Positions 42,464 through 52,400 of a stretch of DNA of 64,000 nt are shown piece after piece; the first letter of the stretch is position 1; each line of letters opens with the position of its first letter. Made by a program: the position numbers and the translations under genes. The stretch is from NCBI GenBank assembly GCA_044361535.1, contig JBIKIQ010000009.1, positions 62,001-126,000 on the forward strand. The letters run 5' to 3'. Below the pieces are notes generated by a model, which saw nothing but the letters and a program-made list of their open reading frames with translations, did not search any database and was not told the origin of the DNA. This DNA comes from UBA952 sp044361535. Its GTDB lineage: Bacteria > Bacteroidota > Bacteroidia > Flavobacteriales_D > Crocinitomicaceae.

Positions 42464-44692
42464 GTGAAAAAAATTACCATACTCATCTTTTTACTGTTTC
42501 CACTATTTCATTTTTGTCAGCGCTGTAATTTTACTTATTACAACAAAAAAGGTGGCCATTATTTGTTCTCTACGTATTACGAAGACGACATGCGCACGAC
42601 TAGAGATGGTGTTTGTGAAATGAGTGAAAATGGTAAAATATACGAAAAGCGGGTGTTTAAAAAGGGGCTTTTGGTTGAAGAAGAACTCAATTTTTTCAAT
42701 CAATATCAATCTGAAAAAAAGCGAATTCGAACCAAAATGAATCATAACCCAATTCTTGGAAATGAACTTGGAACACTAGAAGAATGGAATGAAAAAGGAA
42801 TTTTGGTAAATCATTGGCGTTTTTATTTGGATAAGGATCGACGGAGAAGGAGTATTATCACTGAATATCATCACAATGGTCCTTTGCGCTTTAGAAAAGA
42901 ATATGCCTTTATTAAGTTATCTGAAATTGATTCGTATCATTTGAAAGAACACCCCCCTCATACCATTGATGAATTTGGCTACACCAGTTTAATTGTTCCC
43001 TATGGAAAACACGAAGAATTTGATGAAAAAGGAAACCTGATTAGAGAGCAACATTTCAATAAACTTTCCACGTATGATCTAGATGCCATTCATTTATTAG
43101 ATGGTCCATCCAGAGAATTTCATGCTAACGGTAAATTAAAGTCGAGTGGAACCTACAAAGAGGGCAACCTAGATAGTTCTTGGATCAGTTATCATTACAA
43201 TGGACAAGTGCATGAAAAAGGATTTTATAGGAACAATATAAAAGATGGAAATTGGGAAGTTTACAACGTACAAGGACGGTTAACTCAATTATCAACATTT
43301 GATGAAACTGCTATGAATCCTTTCGCTCCGATAAAGGAGACTACGTGGAATGATTACGGAATAAAAATCGAGGAGAAAAATATCGAAAAAGACGGAAGAG
43401 GAATTCTTACTAAATGGGACGAGAATGGTAATGTCATGCGCTATTGTATATTTTCACCAAGTTCGCAAATGAATTGGACGAACGTTAGTTTATTACAATA
43501 CGAAAAATTGTATTATGACAATCGTCAATTAAAATCGATACTAAACAACTTACCAAATGCAGACACCAATTATGTGAGTTATTTTCAAAATGGCCAAATG
43601 GAGCGCTATCGACATAGTACAATAAAAGATAATACCCGTTTCGATGAGCAAAAAACATGGACTTCTGCAGGTGTTTTACTTTCTGAAAACACTACCAAAC
43701 AAGGGAAAGGAGAAATTTATCAAAAAGCATTAATTTATTACAGTTCCGGTGGTATAAAATCAAAGATGGAAATAACGAATGACCTTAGAGTTGATGAGAA
43801 ATACAGCACAAAAGGCATTTTGTTTTCAAAGAAAGAATTACTTGATGGTCGATTACATGGTAAATTATATGAATTAGATACACTATCCGGAAATCTTACC
43901 ACAGGGTCTTATGATAAAGGAGTACGAAATGGAGAGTGGAAAATTCAAAATTCCGCAGGAACTACGATTATTTCCAAAAAATACAAGCTTGGTTGCACGG
44001 ATAACAAAAACGCAGTGATCTCATGGGATAAATTCAGTTCAAAAGAGCAAAAAGAATTTAAGTTAAATGCTAATACACAAATTCCTCAATCAGCACCTTT
44101 TAAATCGTGGGAAGCACTTCTACTAAAACGAGATTCCATTGCTTATTGGATTGGAATGGCTCAAAAAGCACTTGAAAAAGAAGGCCAAACTTTCGAATTG
44201 GATCAAGTCGAAACGACAGCACTGAGATTCGAAATGCCTCAGGTTTATTACATTGGTCTAGAAAAACGCGATACATCAAATGCTCGTGTTAAATCGTTAT
44301 TGCGCATCATGGATAGTTTAAATTGGAAGTTGGATGTTTTCGTTGAAAATGGCTTATATCAAGGTAAAATAAAACTGAAAGATTATATAACATATTATTT
44401 AATTCAGAAATATTTAGGTGAACATGCTTCCTTTTTTCATCAGGAGTTAGAAGGAAATCAAAAAAATCGAAGAGCGGAATATGGTTTTTATCCAAGAAAT
44501 GACACTACCCTTACTATTATAGAAATGAAAGATTGCTATGCCCGTGTATCACTTACTGAAAATGGCCAAAATGCGCAATTAATCGTTTACAGCGATGGCG
44601 AACTTGAATTTGAAAATCGATATTACACGTGGAAAGAATGGAATACCCTTGTAGAAAATGCTCCTCGCTATCCCAAAATGTACCATGATTAA
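42464..44692 (+). CDS. secreted MORN-repeat (YwqK-like) protein
   Basis: I place the start at the GTG at 42464, because it gives a clean signal peptide (MKKITILIFLLFPLFHF then CQ) and a 742-residue protein. A TTG at 42428 would add 12 residues in front of the lysines and overlaps a -7-like TTTATTTG box (42423-42430). Repeats of about 22 residues with the pattern NGKLKSSGTYKEG ... DGNWEVYN are MORN-variant repeats as in YwqK proteins, spread over residues about 50-500. The last 200 residues are unlike them. No catalytic motif is seen. Confidence 0.75.
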   Translation: MKKITILIFLLFPLFHFCQRCNFTYYNKKGGHYLFSTYYEDDMRTTRDGVCEMSENGKIYEKRVFKKGLLVEEELNFFNQYQSEKKRIRTKMNHNPILGNELGTLEEWNEKGILVNHWRFYLDKDRRRRSIITEYHHNGPLRFRKEYAFIKLSEIDSYHLKEHPPHTIDEFGYTSLIVPYGKHEEFDEKGNLIREQHFNKLSTYDLDAIHLLDGPSREFHANGKLKSSGTYKEGNLDSSWISYHYNGQVHEKGFYRNNIKDGNWEVYNVQGRLTQLSTFDETAMNPFAPIKETTWNDYGIKIEEKNIEKDGRGILTKWDENGNVMRYCIFSPSSQMNWTNVSLLQYEKLYYDNRQLKSILNNLPNADTNYVSYFQNGQMERYRHSTIKDNTRFDEQKTWTSAGVLLSENTTKQGKGEIYQKALIYYSSGGIKSKMEITNDLRVDEKYSTKGILFSKKELLDGRLHGKLYELDTLSGNLTTGSYDKGVRNGEWKIQNSAGTTIISKKYKLGCTDNKNAVISWDKFSSKEQKEFKLNANTQIPQSAPFKSWEALLLKRDSIAYWIGMAQKALEKEGQTFELDQVETTALRFEMPQVYYIGLEKRDTSNARVKSLLRIMDSLNWKLDVFVENGLYQGKIKLKDYITYYLIQKYLGEHASFFHQELEGNQKNRRAEYGFYPRNDTTLTIIEMKDCYARVSLTENGQNAQLIVYSDGELEFENRYYTWKEWNTLVENAPRYPKMYHD

Positions 44693-44698
44693 CGATAA

Positions 44699-45703
44699 AT
44701 GAAAAAAGCAATTGCACTCGTATTGTTCGTAATAGTATTGGTAGAAACATCATTCGCAAACCTTCGACCGATTTATCTTTCTATTGAGCTACGCCCTGCA
44801 ACGACAGCTGCAAACACAAAAAACATCATTCAATGGAATGTAGTTTTCACAAATCTTGACTCTATTCGGCATGCCATAGTTATTCCGTCTGCTCAAAATC
44901 GAGGCAAAAGAATCATTCAATTACAATGGTATAAAGTTACTAGTTCTGGTTCTGGAATCTTCCCTTCGTCAGGCGACTTTTATGAGAAGGTGTATTCAGA
45001 CCCCATTGAGTTGGAAATGGATACATCACTTTATCGAGGTTACCCAAGCATCGTAAATTTAGATCCAAACGAATCATATACTTTCCCGATATTTTTGAAT
45101 GATCGAAATAATCAATTAAAACACGTTGAATCATCGTATCTTGTTCCCACGCTGCCTATTCAAGATTATGAAGTGCTCGTTCATTACGATCCATATACAG
45201 AACCCCTTTCTCAACATTTTTTCTATCACCGCGAGAAAGGCGAATATGTACAAGATTCCTTAAATCGACTTGAATTGCCACTTGGCGGAATTTATTCAAC
45301 GTATACAACCATTCATATGCAAAAAGATGATTTCAATACTGACTTATTCTTAAGTAAATCGTGTTCAAAGAATTGTAACTTTTGCAACTGTATCAAGCAC
45401 AAAAAATGGAAAACACTCAGAAAGCATTTTGCGAAAAAATCCAGTGATTTATCGCACGGCAGAGTCTTGCATGAATTCCCTGGTCCAGATGCAGTGCAGG
45501 ATATATTGCCAACTTACTATTCAAAAAATTATGTTGTTCTCACAAAGGATGGTGTTCAACACATTTCAGTTACTTGGCAAATAGGTAAAATATATAAAGT
45601 AGCTCAGTTTTTCACTCAAATCCTCTACCCCGTTTTTCGCAAAGTTGTTTTTCCTTATACCAATGCGCGAGTTTCTAAATTGAAATGGATAAGAGAGTGG
45701 TAG
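44699..45703 (+). CDS. exported protein of unknown function with a cysteine cluster
   Basis: This 334-residue protein has a signal peptide (residues 1-20, ending TSFAN) and a beta-rich N-terminal part. Residues 222-231 hold four cysteines spaced C-x3-C-x2-C-x-C (Cys222, 226, 229, 231), followed by a lysine-rich stretch (HKKWKTLRKHFAKK). The cluster could bind metal or form disulfides, but I know no such domain. It starts 6 nt after the MORN gene, so the two are likely one operon. Function unknown. Confidence 0.7.
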   Translation: MKKAIALVLFVIVLVETSFANLRPIYLSIELRPATTAANTKNIIQWNVVFTNLDSIRHAIVIPSAQNRGKRIIQLQWYKVTSSGSGIFPSSGDFYEKVYSDPIELEMDTSLYRGYPSIVNLDPNESYTFPIFLNDRNNQLKHVESSYLVPTLPIQDYEVLVHYDPYTEPLSQHFFYHREKGEYVQDSLNRLELPLGGIYSTYTTIHMQKDDFNTDLFLSKSCSKNCNFCNCIKHKKWKTLRKHFAKKSSDLSHGRVLHEFPGPDAVQDILPTYYSKNYVVLTKDGVQHISVTWQIGKIYKVAQFFTQILYPVFRKVVFPYTNARVSKLKWIREW

Positions 45704-45705
45704 AA

Positions 45706-46224
45706 TCATTCCCCCTCCAAAAACAACTTTTTCAACTCGGTTGCTTCCGACGCTTTCATTTTTCCGGCTAGAATTAAGCTCAATTGTTTTCGTCGTAAGG
45801 CTCCTTCGTAACGAATTTTTTCTTCTTCCGTTTCAGGGATTAATTCAGGTACTTGGATAGGTCCGCCATTTTGATCAACTGCAACAAAGGTGTAAATTGC
45901 TTCATTACATTTTTCACGTTCACCAGTAACAGGGTCCTCTACAAATACATCAACAAAAATCTCCATGGATGAAGAAAATGCACGTGAAACTTTTGCTTCT
46001 AAAGTTACGATTGAAGCATGTTTAATTGGACGTTGAAAAGAAACGTGATTCACAGAAGCCGTAACAACCACACGCTTTGAGTGTCGATGAGCAGAAACGC
46101 TTGCGATTACATCCATCCAGGCCAATAATTGTCCTCCAAACAGATTTCCTAAAGTGTTTGTATCGTTCGGTAAAACCACTTTGGTAGTTATCGAAAGGGT
46201 TTCTGACGCTAATTTTGATTTCAT
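45706..46224 (-). CDS. acyl-CoA thioesterase, hotdog fold (YciA-like)
   Basis: This 172-residue protein hydrolyses acyl-CoA thioesters. The YciA-like motif LGNLFGGQLLAWMD (about residues 26-39) with the catalytic aspartate, and the downstream ASVNHVSFQRPI, fit the family. The C-terminal RKQLSLILAGKM helix is also typical of the Bacteroidota group. Its stop lies 2 nt from the stop of the convergent gene. A perfect -7 box lies only 4 nt before the ATG, suggesting a leaderless or nearly leaderless mRNA. Confidence 0.9.
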   Translation of the reverse strand: MKSKLASETLSITTKVVLPNDTNTLGNLFGGQLLAWMDVIASVSAHRHSKRVVVTASVNHVSFQRPIKHASIVTLEAKVSRAFSSSMEIFVDVFVEDPVTGEREKCNEAIYTFVAVDQNGGPIQVPELIPETEEEKIRYEGALRRKQLSLILAGKMKASEATELKKLFLEGE

Positions 46225-46228
46225 ACCA

Positions 46229-46236
46229 CAAATTTA
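46229..46236 (-). promoter_or_regulatory. -7 promoter element immediately before the thioesterase start
   Basis: The minus strand reads TAAATTTG, a perfect TAnnTTTG match, ending 4 nt before the ATG at 46224. Transcription would begin at or just inside the start codon. Confidence 0.4.
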
Positions 46237-46284
46237 CGCCGAAATAGAATAGGAAAATGATGATATTACCGGAAAAATTTTCTT

Positions 46285-48240
46285 TTAACCGACTTTAGTT
46301 TCAGCTACTTTGGTTTGCTTTTGAATAGAAAGCATTTTACTAACCGTCTTGACGATTGCTCCTTTGTTGAAATCACAATCTGCCCAAAGTTCTTCCTGCG
46401 TTCCATGGTGAATATACTCGTCAGGAATACCTAATCTCACAATTTCTGCTGTGTATTTCTGATCAACCATGAATTCTAGGACTGCAGATCCAAAACCTCC
46501 CATTAAACAGCCGTCCTCAACTGTGATTACCTTTTTGAACTTTGAAAAGACCTCATGAAGCATGGTTTCGTCGATAGGCTTCACGAATCGCATATCATAG
46601 TGAGCAACAGATACTCCTTGCTCGGCAAGTTCAGCAATGGCCTCTTGAGCGAAATTTCCAGGATGACCAATTGTTAGAATTGCAATATCATTTCCGTTGG
46701 TTACTTTTCTGCCGGTACCTATTTTAATTTCACGCATGGGTTTTTTCCAATCAACCATAACCCCATTTCCGCGAGGATAACGAATTGAAAAAGGACCTTT
46801 ATTTGGAAGTTGAGCTGTATACATGAGATTTCTCAATTCTTCCTCGTTCATTGGCGCTGAAACAATCATATTTGGAATCATACGCATGTACGCCAAATCG
46901 TAAGCTCCGTGATGGGTTGCTCCATCCGCTCCAACAAGTCCACCTCTGTCTAAACAAAATACTACGTTCAAATTTTGTATCGCAACATCGTGCAACACTT
47001 GGTCATACGCACGTTGCATGAATGAAGAGTAAATATTACAAAAAGGTATTAATCCTTGTGTGGCTAATCCTGCACTGAACGTTACCGCGTGTTGTTCGGC
47101 AATACCTACATCAAAAGCGCGATCAGGCATGGCTTTCATCATGATATTTAGAGAACACCCTGATGGCATCGCAGGGGTAATTCCCATGATTTTATCATTC
47201 TGTTCAGCTAATTCCACGATCGTGTAGCCAAAAACATCTTGGTATTTTGGGGGTTGTGGCGATTTTGGTATAACTTTTACAATCTCACCAGTTTCTTTAT
47301 TGAAAACTCCCGGTGCATGCCATTTGGTGGGATCTCCTTCTTCAGAATACTTGTATCCACCACCTTTTTTAGTTAAACAATGAAGGATTTTCGGGCCAGG
47401 AATATCTTTTAAATCTTCTAGAACTTTTGCCAAGCCGACAACATCATGACCATCAACAGGACCAAAGTATCTAAAATTAAGCGATTCAAATAAATTGCTT
47501 TGTTTTAATATCGAACCTTTTAATGCGTGCGTAACTTTGGATGCAATTTTCTGAGCATCAGGACCAAATTTTGAAACTTTTCCAAGAAGATGCCAAACTT
47601 CATCTTTAACTTTATTGTAGGTATGAGATGTTGTTATGTCAGTAAGGTATTCTTTTAAAGCACCCACATTTGGATCTATAGACATGCAATTGTCGTTCAA
47701 AACAACAAGTAGATTTGCATCTTTTTCAAATCCGGCATGGTTCATTCCTTCGAAAGCAAGTCCAGCAGTCATGGCACCATCACCAATTACAGCAATATGG
47801 TGCTTTTGCTTTTCATTTTTATATCGGTTCGCAACCGCCATTCCCAAAGCTGCTGAAATAGACGTAGAAGAGTGACCCACACCAAAAGTATCGTACTCAC
47901 TCTCAGATCGTTTTGGGAAACCTGAAATTCCACCTTTTAATCGATTTGTATGAAAAAGATCTCGTCTACCCGTTAAAATTTTGTGCCCATAAGCTTGGTG
48001 TCCAACATCCCAAACCAATTGGTCTTCAGGAGTATTAAAAACATAATGCAAAGCAACTGTTAATTCAACCACACCTAAGCTAGCACCAAAGTGACTATTG
48101 CCTATTTCGGAAATGACATCAACAATATATTGACGAACCTCGTCTGAAATTTCAGGCAAATCATTTACTGTGAACTTATTGCGAAGATCGCTTGGAATGG
48201 TGATTTGACTTAATTTAGGTCCGGCTTGGTATGATTTCAT
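46285..48240 (-). CDS. dxs: 1-deoxy-D-xylulose-5-phosphate synthase
   Basis: DXS condenses pyruvate with glyceraldehyde-3-phosphate at the entry of the MEP isoprenoid pathway. The ThDP site GDGAMTAGLAFEGMNHAG is at about residues 152-169, and the transketolase half follows with the VGIAEQHAV motif and DRGGLVGADGATHHG. At 651 residues it is full length, slightly longer than E. coli at the C-terminus. A perfect -7 box lies 24 nt upstream, so it has its own promoter 104 nt after the M42 gene. Confidence 0.95.
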   Translation of the reverse strand: MKSYQAGPKLSQITIPSDLRNKFTVNDLPEISDEVRQYIVDVISEIGNSHFGASLGVVELTVALHYVFNTPEDQLVWDVGHQAYGHKILTGRRDLFHTNRLKGGISGFPKRSESEYDTFGVGHSSTSISAALGMAVANRYKNEKQKHHIAVIGDGAMTAGLAFEGMNHAGFEKDANLLVVLNDNCMSIDPNVGALKEYLTDITTSHTYNKVKDEVWHLLGKVSKFGPDAQKIASKVTHALKGSILKQSNLFESLNFRYFGPVDGHDVVGLAKVLEDLKDIPGPKILHCLTKKGGGYKYSEEGDPTKWHAPGVFNKETGEIVKVIPKSPQPPKYQDVFGYTIVELAEQNDKIMGITPAMPSGCSLNIMMKAMPDRAFDVGIAEQHAVTFSAGLATQGLIPFCNIYSSFMQRAYDQVLHDVAIQNLNVVFCLDRGGLVGADGATHHGAYDLAYMRMIPNMIVSAPMNEEELRNLMYTAQLPNKGPFSIRYPRGNGVMVDWKKPMREIKIGTGRKVTNGNDIAILTIGHPGNFAQEAIAELAEQGVSVAHYDMRFVKPIDETMLHEVFSKFKKVITVEDGCLMGGFGSAVLEFMVDQKYTAEIVRLGIPDEYIHHGTQEELWADCDFNKGAIVKTVSKMLSIQKQTKVAETKVG

Positions 48241-48264
48241 TGAAAAGAATTACTGCTAAAGTAG

Positions 48265-48272
48265 CAAATTTA
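48265..48272 (-). promoter_or_regulatory. -7 promoter element for dxs
   Basis: The minus strand reads TAAATTTG, a perfect TAnnTTTG match, 24 nt before the dxs ATG. No clear -33 TTG at the usual distance. Confidence 0.45.
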
Positions 48273-48344
48273 CAACTTAAAACAAGTTATTTGATAGATT
48301 GTTCTGAACAAGAGTCTCTTAATATTTACTAAAATAGATGGAAT

Positions 48345-49424
48345 TTATTTTAAATACCTGAAATCTTGTCCGGACTTAATGGTTTTTAAGGTTTCAAAAA
48401 TTAATCTTATACAATTTTCTACATCTTCTTTTTGAACCATCTCAACGGTTGTGTGCATGTAGCGCAATGGCAGAGAAATCAATGCACTTGTTACTCCCTC
48501 ATTCGAGTATGCAAAAGCATCTGTATCTGTACCTGTTGATCGAGATACTGCTGCTCGTTGAAAAGGAATCTTAGCATCATGAGCAGCTTTAATGATTTGC
48601 TTTAGGAAATTATTTTGAACAGCAGGTCCATACGTCAAAACAGGACCCTCACCTGATTTTTGGTCACCATTTTCTACTTTATCAACCATTGGAGTACCTG
48701 TGTCATGACAAACATCAGTAATTAATGCTACATCTGGCTTAATTCTATGGGCAATCATTTCAGCACCACGCAAACCAATCTCCTCTTGCACTGCATTTAC
48801 AACGTACAACGAGAAAGGTAATTTTACCTTGTTTTCATTCAATAGTCGAGCAACCTCAGCAATCATAAATCCTCCAACGCGATTATCCAAAGCACGTCCA
48901 ACGTATTTGTTTTTATTCAAAATCATAAATTCGTCCTCAAACGTTGCTACACATCCTACATGAATTCCTAATTTTTCTACCTCCTCTTTTGACGAACACC
49001 CACAATCTAAAAAAATGTTTTTCATGCTAGGAGTTTCCTCTTTCTGCTGACGCATATGAATCGCTGGCCATCCAAAAACAGCCTTAACTACACCCTTATC
49101 CGTGTGAATATTCACGCGCTTCGACGGTGCAATCATGTGATCAGAACCGCCATTTCGACGCAAATAAATGAATCCGTCCTTTGTGATGTAATGAACAAAC
49201 CATGAAATTTCATCAGCATGTGCTTCAATAACAACCCTATAATCCATCCCTGGATTAATTATCCCAGCAACGGAACCGTAATTGTCAACAACATAATCGT
49301 CCACATAAGGCTTAATGTATTCAAGCCACATTTTTTGACCTTCTGATTCAAAACCTGTTGGACTCGGATTATTTAAATAAGCTTCAAGAAATTTTTCTGA
49401 TTTTGTTGTTATTACTTTTTTCAT
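48345..49424 (-). CDS. M42-family metallo-aminopeptidase
   Basis: This 359-residue cytoplasmic enzyme is probably an aminopeptidase of the M42 (glutamyl aminopeptidase/FrvX) group. Metal ligands are apparent in EAHADEISW, AVQEEIGLRG (catalytic Glu-Glu) and ITDVCHDTG. The C-terminal region SRSTGTDTDAFA and LPLRYMHTTVEM supplies the final histidine. It starts 3 nt after the stop of the long DUF7948 protein, so they share a transcript. Confidence 0.92.
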   Translation of the reverse strand: MKKVITTKSEKFLEAYLNNPSPTGFESEGQKMWLEYIKPYVDDYVVDNYGSVAGIINPGMDYRVVIEAHADEISWFVHYITKDGFIYLRRNGGSDHMIAPSKRVNIHTDKGVVKAVFGWPAIHMRQQKEETPSMKNIFLDCGCSSKEEVEKLGIHVGCVATFEDEFMILNKNKYVGRALDNRVGGFMIAEVARLLNENKVKLPFSLYVVNAVQEEIGLRGAEMIAHRIKPDVALITDVCHDTGTPMVDKVENGDQKSGEGPVLTYGPAVQNNFLKQIIKAAHDAKIPFQRAAVSRSTGTDTDAFAYSNEGVTSALISLPLRYMHTTVEMVQKEDVENCIRLIFETLKTIKSGQDFRYLK

Positions 49425-49427
49425 TTT

Positions 49428-52400
49428 TTATTTCATTAACGTTACGTTTCCTTTAACAATAGACTTTAACCCTCCAATACACGTTACATCCAAGTAAAAG
49501 TCATATACATCAGGATCTAATTTTTTTTCCCTGAAGGTTCCATCCCATCCTATTGAAGGGTCTGTTGATTCAAAAACCATTTCACCCCAGCGGTCAAATA
49601 TGCGGAAGACCATTTTTTCTATCCAAATTCCGCGAACGTACAACACATCATTTTCTAAATCACCATTTGGAGAAAATGCATTGGGTATAAACACATATGG
49701 ATCTTCACAAATGACTTCATACACTTTTACCTCCGTAGTGTCTGATCTAGTACATGCCCCCTCTGAAACTGTTAACGTATAAATAGTTGTTTCATTAACC
49801 ACCGCATTGGTTTGTTGCATTGTGGGGTCTGAAACACCTGAAGTTGGAGACCAATTATAGGAATCCAAACCTGATGGCGATCCAGATAATGTCACCGTAC
49901 TACCCGCAGCGGCTATGTATTGCGAAGCACTTGCAATTACTAAAGCGGGATCAATTGTTGAAACGTTAACAAAAATAGAATCATCCACAACACAACCATT
50001 AGATGAAGATGCAGTTAAATAAACGTATTGACTAAAAGGTGTGCTAATTTGAACTGAATTCAAGTTGGAAGACCCAACGATTATTGAAGCAGGCAACCAA
50101 GTATAATTGAAAGAAATACTCGGATTAGAATTAGTTGCTGTCAGCGTTGTGTTATCTCCTAAACAAAGTTCAGTATTGCCACTCAAAATTACAGATGAGC
50201 CTATAAAATCAACAACTATACTATCTTTTTTATAACACCCAGGGTTACCCGCAAGTACGTAATAGGTTATTGGACCATCAGGAGTAATTATTAATACAGA
50301 ATCGGACAATGATGTATTCAATGTATCCGTAAAATTGGGTGAAGATGACCAAACAAAATATGAAGCTGTACCAAAACTATTTGCAAAAAGCGTTAACTCT
50401 ACGGGTGAACATAACTCAACATCATTTGACATGCTTAATTGAATTGAATCTGTTACGGTAATTGTAATTTGAGCCGTATCTGTAAGCAAACATATACTAT
50501 CGGTAACATAGAGATTCACAGTATAAACTCCTGGTTCATCATAAACTATTATAGGATTGTCAATAATCGAGGATGTGTCACCATTTCCAAAATCCCATAA
50601 ATAGGAATCAGATTCTGTAGAAAAATTTTCAAAGTTTACTGTAAAGCTTGCACAGCCAATGTTATCATCAATCGTAAATTCAGCTTCTGGAATTAGTTGG
50701 AAGTCAAATTTAAAGATTAAGTTGTTGCAATTCGAACTTAGGTTTTGTGAAGACCATGCTCCCGGGGTGGTTGGAAAATCTGAAAATCCGCCGCAACCAC
50801 CACAAACCGATTGATAAACCACTCCATTTTTATCAAAACGAGAGGTGCCTCCGTCAACATGTTCAGAAGCTGATGCTCCTCCTATGTATGAAGCAAAAAG
50901 GGTGTCTTCAAAATTTCTTTTGATAACCAAAAGGTAAAAATCAAACCCGTTTGGTGCTGTTTGTTGAAGGGCATCTACAACTACTCCATTCACTATTTCA
51001 TGTGTAATTGGCATACCGGAAAGTGGCACTCCCTGAAGAATGTTTGCACCCCAACCTGAGACATACATATTCCCGCAAATGTCAACTAAAAAGGCAGCAG
51101 GCGATATGTTAATTGATGGATTGCCATTTCCAAAAACGGTAGAATTTAAATTTTGATTTAATGAAGGATTAAGTTTAATAATGAACTGACTACTGCCTGG
51201 ATTAACAAAATTGGCATTAAAAACAGGAAATGTACCACCAATAGATTGCCCAAGTACAAAAACATTGTCATTTCTATCTATCTCGACAAAAAATGCTTGG
51301 TCATAATTTGTTGTTCCCAAATAAGTAGCATTTAAAATAGATGCACCGGTCGAATTAATCTTTGCCACAAATCCATCTGTTTTTCCTCCATTATAAGTTG
51401 GGTTAAAGCCCCCAGAAGTGAAAGGAAGGTCAATGGAACTTGTTCCACCCGCAATAACAACATTTGAACTTGAATCAACCTTGACGGAATAACAAGCATC
51501 GTTATTAGAACCGCCGTAATAACTCGACCAAATTAAATTAGTAAGATTGGGAGTCATTTTGAAAACAACTCCATCCAATTGACCTCCATTTGAAGGTTGA
51601 AATGCATTTAATATTGGAAAATTTTGGGATCGAGTACAAGAAGCAACTATACAATTACCATTCTCATCTAACATAATCTCCCCTCGAAATTGATCTCCGT
51701 AGTTCATTGACAAGGAGTCATACGCAGCAACTGAATTGTAGGACCCAGATGTTACTTTGTAGTTTACACCGTCATTTGCAGCTCCCCCAATATAGGTTGA
51801 GCCAAGTAATGATTGCCCGTTTGCACTAAATTTAGCGACAAAAATATCAGTGCCTACAGAGCCGAAGTTAGTGCCATTAAATGCAACGCTTAATGTTGTT
51901 CCACCATTATGAATGGTTTGAAATCCACCTTGAATTGGAAAATCAAGAGAAGAAGTTACTCCATACATGTAAATATTATTGCTTTGGTCGCATATCAAGG
52001 AATGAGCTGTTTCTGTACCTTGTATATTGTCACCGCCACCAATAAAGGTTGTCCATAACATGGTAGTACCATCTGCTGAATACTTAGAAATAAACGCATC
52101 CGTAGTTGCAACATTGGTATTTGGAATGGTAATATTGGAGGAAACATCCCATGCTAAAGGATCAGGGGTTGGGTATTGATTCCCATAAATGGTTCCGGCT
52201 GAATAAGCTGTCCCATCATAACCATAAGTTGCTGTCATACCGAAATTATCAGTTACTGAACCACTATAGGTTGCAAATACTAAAACAGGATCGATTATTA
52301 GCTTGAGTGATTGGTCGTACTTCCCAAGATTGAACGTTACTTGATTGTCATTAATTACAAAGGTGTTTTTAATTTCTTTTATTTTTCCATTAACCATTTG

